From the NCBI GenBank assembly GCA_021432605.1, contig MU271159.1, positions 1 through 64,000 of the forward strand: a stretch of 64,000 nucleotides of DNA, in the 5' to 3' direction. Made by a program: the position numbers and the translations under genes. The notes under the pieces were generated by a model. It saw only the letters and a program-made list of their open reading frames with translations, ran no database searches and had not been told where the DNA came from. Each line of letters begins with the position of its first letter. Positions within the stretch are counted from its first letter, which is position 1. This DNA is from Coniochaeta sp. PMI_546. Taxonomy: Eukaryota; Ascomycota; Sordariomycetes; Coniochaetales; Coniochaetaceae. Below are positions 9,902-21,969 of this stretch, in pieces.

Positions 9902-10600
9902 AGTATCATGTAATGTTCAACATGTACATGCGCGAAGTCTCTTACCGGGAAGCTTTGGAGCAGAGGTAGTATGGATACAAAGTTTGGTAATGGGATGGAA
10001 CCTTCGAGCCCATGTTTTGTCGGTTCCGGTTGTGAGTCCAGTGTGTGCGGCTTCGTTCTTCGAGTGTTGCTCGAGGAGCTGAGAAACTGGTACTGCCATT
10101 TGTTGCCATTTGTGTCTCCCCGCGCTGTGAGCTCATAATGCGGGGAACAGAGATTGTAAGATAGACCACTTTCCAACATTTATCACTGAAGCATAGGGAG
10201 CCGGAGTGCCGCCGGCAGATGGCTCAATCCCGGCCATGTCACCGTTGTGGATTAGAAGACCTAGTGTACGTATGCAGTAAGTAAGGGGTGTGGAGTTAAG
10301 GCGGCCTGGTGGCGTTAGGTAGGTACGGAGCAATATGAGGGCCGGAGTTAAGTATAGAGATGCAGATAATTGACTGCGACTCTACGAGTTCGCGGATTTG
10401 CGTATATAATTACCTTGAGCGAGTGGAAGTTCAATCGGGCTTCGGGACCGTGAACGACCAAATACTGTTTCATTACAGGAGGCAAGAGAAAGCAGGCCTC
10501 CGCGCGCAGGCTTGGCAGACGTTTTGCGAGAAATGCGAGAGGACGATGAACGATGAAGGGTAGAAGCCGCGAATTCCGGCCGATGTGGTCGGTGTTGGTC
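9902..10600. other. Transition to the RIP block, no supported gene
   Basis: Base composition is normal until about 10.6 kb, with only short ORFs on either strand and no domain. From about 10,620 onward TA and CG dominate, and CA and TG become scarce. The boundary is visible within a few tens of bases after the CTATATATATTATC string near 10,612. Confidence 0.4.
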
Positions 10601-12496
10601 ACTAACCTTTGTCTATATATATTATCTCAAGACTCTCCGGCTCTTAGACACCTTTCGTATTAGATACGGGAGCTTCTTATTAGACTTACTAAAGTGCCTT
10701 ATATAAAGGCATACTAATAACAACGAGTAGAGTTTATATCTTTAAGATATAGGCTCCCTTAACGTAGCCGCGATTACGAGTATAAGACGGTTAAGATAGA
10801 CTCGTATAAGGTTCCGTCGGAAAAACTATCTATATTACGACCTTTTAATACTAATAATACCTCCGACGATACTATTACTAATATAATAGATAAGTCTTAA
10901 GAAATTAAGGAAAAGATATTCGGCGATAAGTTATAAGATAGTAATATTTTACCGTAGTTATTATAAATAAACCCTAATACTTCGAAAGGCTTTACTTAGT
11001 ATTAGTCGTAGCTTATAAGACCCTTATTTACTTCTTTATCTTGTTAAATACTTTTATTATCGTTATTATAAACGATAAATTTATATAAAAACGTTAATCG
11101 AGAACTTAATTAATATTATAAATGTTTTAGGTAATTCTTAGGATAATAGACTAATTCTACTCTTTCCCTAACGTCGGCTAGTATAACGGTACCTATTAAT
11201 TAATAAGGGTTACGTTCTAACCCTTCTTTAGAAAGTTATATACTTATTTTGATAATAAAGTTAGTAATATTCTTTATTTGTTAATTAAAAGACCGTATGT
11301 TATACGAGATTATATTACCTTATTATATTAATATATCGGATTAGTTTACCTTTTTAATATTCTTCGTTTTATTTGAACTTGGATCTTTAATATATAATAT
11401 CTATTACGAACCGTATTATTAGACTAACGGGATACGGAACGGAATAACTATTACGGGGTAAAGGTCGTCTAATTACGAGTAGATTACTAAGTACTTAAGT
11501 ATACGAGTAATAAGTTACTAACGAAGATCACTTAGATTATAATAAGCTAATTTAGCTTGGATTACTAGTTATAACAAAGGGATTATTACGATAAAAGTAA
11601 TCTATAAAGAAATACTTTATATTTAAGACAGTCGTTATCGTTAGGTAATTATAAGTTGTTTTTATAACGATTAATATATAATTCTCTACATTTAGTTACT
11701 TACTACTTTCTAAAGTACTAGTTTACCTTTTAGTTAGATATGATCTTATTATAACTTACCGTATATACCTAATTGATTATTAATAGACTCCCGTATCGGT
11801 TAGTATTTAAAGGTATTAATTCGTTATAATATCGTTACCTTTTCGACTATGTTAATCGTTAGTAAAGCCGTAACCAGATTAGGTATATTAAGCTTAATAA
11901 ATAGCGTTCTTATTATCGTTACCGGAGCCGTATTCTTATATGAGAAAGTAGCTTTGATAAGTATTATTATAAGTTATAAATACCTACTGCTAAATCTTAT
12001 ATATTATCTAACCGTCTCGTAAATACGTTAACTTCCTACTCGTTTATTAGCTCAGAATCGTTTACGGCCCTTTAATTAAGAAAGCCTTTACTAAATATAT
12101 TACTTAACGATAATGTTTCTATATTAACCTCCTTATTAACGGTCTTATATCTATCCTTTTAGTTTTTACCCGTATTCCCAATTAAATAATAAAGCCAAAA
12201 GTACGTAACGTATTACCTAAGTTATATTATTTATATTATTACCTCGACCTTATCGGCTTTGTTATATTCGTTAACGTATCGATCTACATACTTTTAATAT
12301 TATAATAAGGTAGTATTGAAAGGCTTTAGAAGTTAGTTATAATTATAAGACTCTTCTTAAGAGGTATTAATACCTTTGTCGCTTAGGCCTTTTAGAACTC
12401 TTATAAAGGCGATTTAGTTTTAATTCCGTTCTCCTTAGTAAAATAGAAAGTTGTTTAATCCGCCGCCCTTATATAGTTATTTATCTTTACCAACTT
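10601..12496. other. Unclassified RIP-mutated sequence (interrupted by solo LTR F2)
   Basis: This is the oldest layer at the left of the block. Both sides of the solo LTR at 11402-11828 belong to the same pre-existing sequence, because the LTR has a target duplication. Translation in six frames gave me nothing I can name; a hydrophobic plus-strand stretch occurs near 11,850-12,010. It ends where the minus-oriented F1 LTR begins. It could be a degenerate DNA transposon or decayed host sequence. Confidence 0.35.
11402..11828 (+). repeat. Solo LTR, gypsy family F2, target duplication ATATC
   Basis: The LTR is 427 bp, beginning TATTACGAACCGTATTATTAG and ending ATTCGTTATA. It is homologous over its length to the LTRs at 25441-25870 and 39098-39527. 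ATATC flanks both ends (11397-11401 and 11829-11833). No gag or pol sequence adjoins it. It is strongly RIP-mutated. Confidence 0.85.
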
Positions 12497-12899
12497 TATA
12501 ACGATCTAAGATAAGGTTTAAGATTAGAATATAAGTTTTATTACTTAAGGAAAGTAAGTTAAGGTATAATAAGTAATCTTTATTTATAAGTAATCTTTAT
12601 TTTAATATCGTTAAGATAAGTATCTTATTTAAATAACAACTTTATTTGAATATTTAGATTAATTACTAAGGTAATTAAGAACTATTTATAATAGAGTTTA
12701 GAAAGATTCTTTTTTATATACTCAAACGAATATAATAATAGACGTAATAGATAGCTATCCCGTCTATCGTAATAGATACGATCGATAATAATCTTATCTA
12801 TTAGTTACGTAACTTAAGGTCTTTAGTTTATAAAACGCGATACGCCTTATATATCTACTCTTTATCGATTGGCAGGATACTTTCCGTAAGTTTATAATA
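12497..12899 (-). repeat. 3' LTR of minus-oriented F1 element (F1a)
   Basis: Read on the minus strand it begins TATTATAAAC, passes the TATCGATTGGC-complement block and the TTACGTAACTAAT block, and ends TTAGATCGTTATA, matching the F1 LTR pattern. The sequence to its right (12900 onward) matches, in reverse, the internal 3' end of F1 elements, including the segment just before their 3' LTR. It is therefore a 3' LTR of an element reading leftward. It is strongly RIP-mutated. Confidence 0.8.
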
Positions 12900-14727
12900 T
12901 TATCTCTCTTTCTCCTTAGTTATTATCCCTAAGGCCTAATATTTTTTATAAGTAGTACCGATAGCCTATATAAGTTATATCTAAAGGTTTCTATAACGAT
13001 CCCCTTTTCTTTATCATTATTATATTTAACCGTAATATATAAAAATAAAAGAAACCTTCTAAGTTATCGATTACTTTTATTCTTTTGTTAATAAACTATA
13101 AGTCGTTCCGTAATTTATAATAGATTATCCTTAGATACCTAATCGTTTATTTAGCTCTTAGTAGTCTATATTATAAAGGTTCTACTAGTATAATACTTCT
13201 TATCTCCGGATAATATTTATAGTTATTAAAGAATAATATAAGTCTTCTTATTAATTTAATCGACGAGCTATTATAAGCGAACTATACCGTTAGTAATTAC
13301 CTAATTTGATTATCTTATTATTTATTAATATAAATACGTAAATATTATTTAAAGGTCTAGTTAGTTCTTTTAGTTTATCCGTTTGTTTACGGGTAAAACG
13401 TAATCGATAGTTTATAATTAACTTTTAGTTCCTTTATTAACGTCATTTAAAACTTTAACGTAAATAACTTATCCTTATCCGTTATTAGTTTCCGAAGTAG
13501 TTTATATTAGCTAACTATTATTTGTATAAACGTATATACTAGTTCTTTTATAATCTTAACTTCCTTATATAGTATAAAGTACGTATATTTGGTAAGTTTG
13601 TTTATTATAACTTAAATATTATCGTAAACAATACCGGTTATCGGTTCTTTTAACGGTAATAGTTTAACGATAAAGTTTATCGTTACTATATCTTATAAGT
13701 ATTATAATAAGTTTATAGGTTATAATAACTTATAAGGTTTATATCTTAACGTCTTTACCTTATTATAAACGTCGTATTCCGATATAACCTTTTTAACTAT
13801 TTCCGTAATTCCGGGAAAGTAATATCTTTATTATCGAATCCGTTATTACGTGTTATAGGTTCTTTAATATCTATATAACGGATATTCGTATATTTCCTGT
13901 ATAAATTCTTCTTATAACTATTTCGGTATATAGATTAGTCTTCGGTATTATAATAGTTTATCTATCGAGTTTTTTAAATACTCTTTTTCTTCTTCGAACT
14001 TATAAGCTCTTTAGATTTTACGTAGTTACTTTATATTAAGTTTTACTACTTACGTAACCTTAAATTTAAAGTTACCGTATTAATTTACCTTAAAAAAGTT
14101 TACTAAATATACTTCTTTTTCTAGTTTTAAGTCTTCTCGTTAGCTTAAAACGTCTGTTTTACCGTTTTTATTACCCTTTCGGTACGTTATTTCGAAATCG
14201 AAATCCGTAAGAAACTTATATTATATTTATCTATCGTTTATTAAGTTCTTTTATTATAATAAAGGTAATAAGGTTCTTATAATCGGTTAAGACCTTAACC
14301 TTATATCTAGCTCTTATAAGGTAGTATTTCTATTCTTTAAAGGCTTTAACGATAGTTATTAATTCCAAATTTAAAATATTATATTTCAGTTTTAATCCAC
14401 TTAGCTTTTTCGAAAAGAATATTACCGGATATAATTTTTCTTATTTATCTCGTTACCCTAATTAGCTTCCGAACGCGAACCTCGATACGTCGGTTTCTAC
14501 CTTATAAAATTTTTTAAGATCCGCGGTAATTAATACCGGTCGGCTTAAGATTTTCTTTTTAAGTTCCCGAAAAGCCTTTTCTTCTTTCGAAATTTATTCG
14601 AACCTTAAGTCTTTTTAAATAAAGTTAATAAATAATATAACAATCTTATTATATTCCTTAATAAACTTACGATAAAAGTTAATAATTCTTAAAAAGGCTC
14701 GTATTCTCGTAACCGTTTCCGGTATAA

Positions 14728-15122
14728 TGTTATAAACTTATAAGTAACGGAAGATACCCCCGTTAATAAATAAAGAACATATATACGAAGCTTATCGTAT
14801 TATATAGGTAAAGGACTTCGGGTTACGTAACTAATAGATACGATAGCTATCTATTATAATTATTACTAATATCCCAGATAGCTATCTATTACGGATATTA
14901 TTATAATCTTTATAAGTATATAAGAAGGAGTTTTTTTAAACTCTGTTATAGTTAGTTCTTAATTACCTAATAATCAATCTAAGTATTTAATTAAGGTTAT
15001 TATTTAAATAAGATACTTATCTTAACGATACCAAAATAAAAACTATTTATTATACCTTAACTTACTTACCTTAAGTAATAAAACCTACCTTTTAATCTTA
15101 AACCCCGTTTTAAATCGTTATA
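14728..15122 (+). repeat. 5' LTR of F1b
   Basis: The LTR is 395 bp, from TGTTATAAAC to AAATCGTTATA. It differs from the F1c LTR mainly by transitions and by a repeated GATAGCTATCTATTA palindromic block in the middle. Internal sequence starting TTTTGATTATTC follows directly, as in F1c. Confidence 0.85.
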
Positions 15123-18100
15123 TTTTGATTATTCTTATTCGGTAAGTTAACCTTATATCAAATAGCTAATATAATACCCGGAATACCCGTATCTTAATAA
15201 GTAACCGTAATTTAAGCGTAGGTTAATAATATAACGGCGATAATTACGTAGTTATAAATAAAAGTTACGGCCTTTAATAAAGGATTTAAGATTAATCTTA
15301 CGGTTAAGATTAAGGTTCCGCGCTTTAAACCTTATAATAAGAATAAAGAAAGGTTATAAGCTTTTATTATTTAGGTATATACGTACTTTAAAATATATAC
15401 TAAGTCCTTCTTTAAAAAATACGAGAAAGTAATCTATATAAGAAATCTATTGAAAAGAAAGGTAGCCGAATAATTCGAACCTAACTTTCGGGACTTTTTA
15501 AATAATTAGTTAAATACGGAAAGATAGAAACCAGAAACCTATATTATATTTTTAAATATCGACCGACTATTCGAAAAACTTAAGGAAACTTTCGGCAATC
15601 TTAATAAATAAAGAACGGCGGAACGATAACTTTTATCCCTAAGATAAAAAGGCTCGGTAAGAGTATATATAGTAGAATTTAAACGAATTACGGTTAAACT
15701 TAACTTAGGAAAATAAGTTTTATTCCTTTATTTTTATAAAGGATTACGGGATAACGTTAAAGATAAGTTTAATAAGGAAGATCGACCGGATACTTTATAT
15801 AAATATATCGCGTCCGTAATTAAGATCGATAATTAATTATACGAACGAAAATTCGAAAGGAGAAAAAAAAGAGTTCCCTAAACGATAAAAAAAACCGCGA
15901 ATTTAGGAAAAAAACGATCTACGGTTATAAGTTCTTATCCGGGACTTATAAACCTAAATACTATTTAACGAAGCTAGCTTAAGAAAAAAGGTAAATATTT
16001 TAACTATAGGAAATAAAGATATTATACGGATAAGTATCGTTAACTTAAAAAAGCTTAGAAACTAATCCCGAAAATAAAGTTTAAGTAGTAATAAAAGATA
16101 GAGAATCCCGCGTTATCGCGATAATACGTAAAAAATAATAATACGAAGTATTTTTTAAATTATCGGGAGAAGAAGTCAATTTAGTAATAGTATTAGGGTA
16201 CGATATTATAAACGTAACGTATCTAGTTAACTTATTAAACTAGGAATAAGACGAAATCGAAAAAGAATAAATACCTTTATATAAAGATTACGAATCGGTT
16301 TATATTAATTCGGTCTATTATAACTAGATTTTGTAGAATTCGTATATCTTCTACCGTTATACTTAGTATATATAGGAGAAGTTAGGTTATAAGTAAATAC
16401 CGGCGCGATTATTAATAACTAAGCCGATACTTTACCTTTACTGACTAAAAGATATCGAAGGATACGAAGAAATATATAAGAACGGATAATATTTATTATT
16501 AATTCTACCCGGGATTATATAATCGTAACTTAACTTACCGGGATAGGAGTTTTTAATAGCGATAAAACCTAGATAAAGAATCAAAGATAAGGACTAGTTA
16601 TAAGTTATTTACCTACCCGAAAGTTTAGTAAAAAAAATAGAACGATTAGGATATTTAATATTAGGAATCGTAATATAAATTATAAAGTCGATTAAAGAGT
16701 TCTTAACCCGAGCCCGTATTTTTAAAACTTAGGTATAAGGTAAGGTTAAAGAATTGGACCAAAAATAGAATTAGATAAAGGAACGTTAGAATAAGTTACG
16801 AATTTTAAAATCTAAAACGAAAAAAGACGATTACGGAAAGCCGTCGGTATTTCCTATATAAACTTAGGATCGATTAAAATATTACGGTATTTCGTTTTGA
16901 AAATTAGAAAAACGATTAAAAAACGACTAACGTCGATTATAAAAGGATTATATCGACGTAATATAAAAAGATCCTTATATACGATTATAAAAGTTAAATA
17001 TTTACGAGTTACGATCAATATATAAGGAAGTTATATTTAAGTAATAATAGATAACGGAATATAAAGAAACTATATCTCGTTAAATCTCGTTAATACGTTA
17101 CGATTATTTTAGATGAAAAAGGACGAGCCTTACCGATTTAAAACTATCGATAAAAGCCTTATCGATTATAGATAAGGATTAGTAGATATAAAAACTACGC
17201 CTTTCTAAATTATTATCTAAGGTTATAATTAAGAGATAACGTTCGATATTATAGAAATCTTATCGTACGGTATAATATTAAAGATACTTTAATTACGAAC
17301 GAATAATCCCCGAGTCAATTAGAAAACAAGCTAATTTTAGTAGGATACGTTAAAAAAAAAGTTAGCTTCTATAGAAAGTAAACCTTACGGGAGAAAGCTT
17401 ATATACGATTTTAGAAAAGCTTTAATATTCTATTAAATAGTTATAGAAACTTAATCTATATTGACGCGAACGATTCCGTAAGAATATTATCGATACGATA
17501 AATTATTTAAACCTGAGTTTAAGATAGGACTACTTTTATATAACCGTTAGGATTACGAAATTAATCTTTAACTAGGTAAAAAGCCCGGATTTTATAAAAT
17601 TTACCCTTTTAACGATTTATAACTAAAGGCGTTAAGAGAATATATAAATAAAAATCTAAAAAAAGGTTATATTCGACTATTATAATTACCTATAAGATAT
17701 CCTATCTTATTCGTATTTAAGAAAAATAAAAAGTTATATCTCGTTATAAACTATTAATAACTTAATAATATTACTATTAAAGATTAAAGACTATTACTTT
17801 TTATATCCGAATTAAAAGATCGGTTATATAAAGCCCGATAGTTTACTACCTTAGACTTTAAGGGAGTATATAACCTAATACGAATTAAGGAGGGAAATAA
17901 GTGGAAAACGGTATAGTAATCTAGGTTAAGATAATACGAATATTATATTATATTTTTCGGGTTCGTTAATACGTTAGCTTTTTTCTAAAAACTAATTAAT
18001 TATATACTTCGGAAATAATTAGACGATTTCGTCGTCGTATATTTCGATAATATCTTAATTTATTCGGAAGACTTCGAATAATATAAGAAATACGTTTATT

Positions 18101-21016
18101 TCGTTTTATAAGTATTATAAGACGCGAATTTATTAGTCGAACCCGAGAAATATAAATTTTATTAGAAGAAAGTAAGATTCTTCGGTTACGTTATATTATT
18201 AAGCTAATTCGAGATAGATTTAAATAAGCTAAAGGTTATTAAAGAATAGTTTATATTAAAAACGGTTACGGGAATACGAGCTTTTTTAAGGATTACTAAT
18301 TTCTATCGGAAGTTTATTAAGGATTATAATAAGATCGTAATACCCTTTACTAACTTTATTAAGAAAGATCTAAAGTTCAAATAGATTTCGAAAGAAGAAA
18401 AAGCGTTTTAGGAATTTAAAAATAGGATCTTAAGTTAACTAATATTAGTTATTATAAATCCCGAGAAACTTTATAAAATAGAAACCGATACGTCGGAATT
18501 CGTATTCGGAAACCAATTAGGATAAAAAGATAAATAAGGGAAATTATACCTAATAGTATTCTTTTCGAAGAAGCTAAATAGATTAGAATTCAATTATAAT
18601 ATACTAAATAAGGAACTAATAGCTATTATTAAAGTATTTAAAGAATAGAAATATTATCTTATAAGAGTAAGATATAAAGTAAAGGTTTTAATAGATTATA
18701 AAAACCTTATTACGTTTATTTTTACGAAAGAATTTAACAAACGATAAATTAAATAGTATAAATTCCTTACCGATTTCGATTTCGAAATTATATATAAAAA
18801 AGGAAACGAAAATAATAAAACGGACGTTCTTAGTCGACGAGAAGATTTAAAACCGGAAAAGGAAATACGTTTGGCGAATTTCTTTAAGACTAACTAATAA
18901 AGAAACCTTAAATTCGATATATAGATCGGAATAATATAAATTATAAAGCCCGAAAAACAATAGGTAGAAAAGATTAAAAAATATCGGAAGGAAGAAATAA
19001 AGAAAGATATTATTTTTATATTTCTATTATATTATAGCTTATTATAGTTTAAGAATAAGATATACGTACCTAATAAACTATAAAAGGAACTAGTAAAGGA
19101 ATTTTATAAATATCCGTTACGAAGATACTAAAGAGTTTATAAGACTAGAAAACGTATACGGCGGACTTACGATTTTTTAAGATTAGATAAAATAGTTAAA
19201 TAGGTCGTCGGCGAATACGACGAATATAATAAAGTTAAGTTAAATAGATATAAGCCGTACGGGTTATTATAACCGATATAACTATTAGAAAAACTATAGG
19301 AAATAGTTATAATAGACTTTATCGTTAAATTACTAGTATTAAAGGAATTTATAACCGGAATTACTTACGATAATATATAAGTAGTTATAAATAAATTCTC
19401 TAAGTACGCGTATTTTATATTATATAAAGAAGCGAATACGGCGGAAGATATAACCTACGTCTTTTTAAAAGTAATGGTAAACTAATATAAATTACCTAAA
19501 TAGCTTATTACCGATAAAGATAAACTATTTACCTTAAAATTCTAGATAACCTTAATACGACAAATCGGAATTAAATATAAGTTATCGATATCGTTCTATT
19601 TATAAATAAACGGATAAATAGAACGAACAAACTAAACCTTTAAATAATATCTACGGATATATATTAATAAGAGATAAGATAATTAAGTTAAGTAATTATT
19701 AATAGTATAATAGGCTTATAATAGTATACCTAACGAAATATTAAACGAGAACTTACCGTTTTTTATTAATTACGGGTACGAGCTTATTATAAGAGAGATA
19801 TTAGGAAATGGACTAATACCGTTAGATCCGGAGCTATTATAAGTAAGATATACCGCGGAACAAATAAAGCTATTTTATAAAAAACTTCGCGGATATATAA
19901 AACTATTTAACCTATAGATAATACGATACGTAAATTAAAAAAGGTTAATAAAACCAACCTTATAAAAAGGAGATAAAATTTACCTCGTACGACGAAATAT
20001 CAAAATAAAACGACCAAACGATAAACTAGATTAAAAAAAGATCGGACCCTTTAAGATTAAGAAAAAGTTACCTAATTTAAATTATAAATTCTAACTATTA
20101 ACGAATATATATATTTACCTAATATTTTATATTTCGCTTTTCGAACTAATATTTAAAAACGCGAAGTTAGTAATAAATATTGAAACCGAACCGATATAAG
20201 AATACGAAGTAGAAAAAATCCTTAGGTATAAAAAGGAAGGAAACGTAAATTTTTATTATATTAAATAAAAGAATTACGACGATTCGGAAAATATATAAGA
20301 ACCGGAAACTTACCTTACGAACTATTAATAGTTATTATAAAAATTGTGTATTATAATAATATTATTACTTTAAAAGTCGAAAGGGATAAAATTACGTTAT
20401 TATAGATTATATCTTAGTCCGAAATAAAATTATTATTAAAAGAGAAAGACGTAACGGAAGATAGACGGTTTTCGGTAACTTTTATTATTTCGCGATCGGT
20501 TTCCTCTTTTTTGATTCGTTCTAATTCTTTTATATTCGTTATACTTTTATATATAAAGCGTAATATTTTTTCGAACTATAATTTCTTTTAACGGCGTAAT
20601 CGTTCCAATTTCGTTATAATCTCGTTAATCTCTCGTTTTATAGAAAAGAGTTAATCGCCGATCCGGGTTAAGTTTTTAACGGAAAAATTTTATACGTCGT
20701 ATTTCGAACGATTAAGACGGATATATTCCGTATAACGGGAAAAGTCGTTTTCTGATACTTAATAGGTTTTGAAACTACGGGTTTCGTAAGAAGAATAAGT
20801 AAGTATTTCGACGGATTAGAAAAAGACGGTTATTTAAAAAACGTTCTTACGAATAATAAATAATTCGGCGGATTTCTTTTACTTTTATATATTACGGTTA
20901 GATATAATAACGATAAAGAAAGGGAAACCTTCGGACGTAACTTATATAAGCTATTAGTATTACTTATAAAAAGTATTAGGTCTTAAGAATAATAGTTAAA
21001 GGAAGAAAGGGAATAA

Positions 21017-21411
21017 TATTATAAACTTATAAGTAACGGAAAATACCCCCGTTAATAGATAAAGAATATATATATAAGGCTTATCGTATTATATAGGTAA
21101 AAGACCTCGGGTTACGTAACTAATAGATACGATAACTATCTATCGTAGTTATTATTAATATCCCGGATAGCTATCTATTATAAATATTATTATAATCTTT
21201 ATAAGTATATAAAAAGGAGTCTTTCTAAATTCCGTTATAACTAGTTCTTAATCACCTAATAATCAATCTAAATATTTAATTAAGGTTATTATTTGAGTAA
21301 GATACTTATCTTAACGATATTAAAGTAAAGATTATTTATTATACCTTAACTTACTTACCTTAAGTAATAGAACCTATCTTCTAATCTTAAACCCCGTTTT
21401 AGATCGTTATA
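21017..21411 (+). repeat. 3' LTR of F1b
   Basis: This 395-bp copy is colinear with 14728-15122, from TATTATAAAC to AGATCGTTATA. It is preceded by a purine-rich tract (AAAGGAAGAAAGGGAATAA), the expected position of a polypurine tract, and followed by the TATAA target duplication. Confidence 0.85.
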
Positions 21412-21539
21412 TATAAGTTATTTTACGATAGCTTTTAACTTGTTTATATTTATTTCGAATTAACCTAGTAATATTATATAACCGAAAGATTTCACTTTCT
21501 TTTAATAAAACTTATATTTCTCGGGTTCGATTAATAAAT

Positions 21540-21969
21540 TATAACGAATTAATATTCTTAAGTACTAACCGATATTAAAGGTCTATTGATAATTAGTTAG
21601 GTACGTACGGTAAGTTATAATAAGATCGTATCTAACTAAAAGGTAGATTACTATTTTAAAAAGGGGTAGGTAATTAAATATAAAAAACTATATATTAATC
21701 GTTATAAAAGTAACTCGTAACTATCTAACCATAACGATTATTTAAATACAAAATATTTCTTCGTAAATTATTCTCTTCGCGGTAATCCTTTTTATTATAA
21801 TTAATAATCTAAGATAAGTTAACTTACCGTAATCTAAATAATCTTTTACTAGTAACTTACTACCTATATATTTAATCGCATAATAATCCTTTTGTAATTA
21901 GATAATCTTTACCCCGTAATAATTATTCCGTTCCGTATCCCGTTAGTCTAATTAATACGGTTCGTAATA
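21540..21969 (-). repeat. 3' LTR of minus-oriented F2 element (F2a)
   Basis: The 430-bp sequence is the reverse complement pattern of the F2 LTR: on the minus strand it begins TATTACGAACC and ends ATTCGTTATA. The sequence just to its right is the reverse complement of the segment preceding the F2b 3' LTR (compare 21970-22300 with 38800-39097). It is therefore the 3' LTR of a leftward-reading element. Confidence 0.85.

Larger units (their letters stand above)
14728..21411 (+). mobile_element. Ty3/gypsy element F1b, complete length, nested in F1a
   Basis: This 6,684-bp element has 395-bp LTRs at 14728-15122 and 21017-21411 and the 5-bp target duplication TATAA (14723-14727 and 21412-21416). 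Parts in order: gag about 15.2-15.96 kb, zinc-knuckle region near 16.0 kb, protease region about 16.3-16.6 kb, reverse transcriptase about 17.5-18.4 kb, RNase H about 18.4-18.9 kb, integrase about 19.0-20.0 kb, and a 3' region with an antisense coiled-coil frame about 20.4-20.95 kb. It is colinear with F1c over its whole length. It is a broken fossil with very many RIP-type breaks throughout; older than F1c by mutation load, younger than F1a. Confidence 0.9.
12497..21539 (-). mobile_element. Ty3/gypsy element F1a, minus strand, 5' part lost, interrupted by F1b
   Basis: From its 3' LTR the element runs rightward on the minus strand through the 3' non-pol region, integrase region and RNase H region (about 13.9-14.4 kb, the complement of the DYKNLI and FDFEI segments). 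It resumes after the F1b insertion with the reverse-transcriptase/RNase H junction at 21417-21539. It then stops abruptly at the F2 LTR starting at 21540; its gag, the rest of pol and 5' LTR are not found. It is a fossil, heavily RIP-mutated with very many breaks, and older than F1b, which it hosts. Confidence 0.8.
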
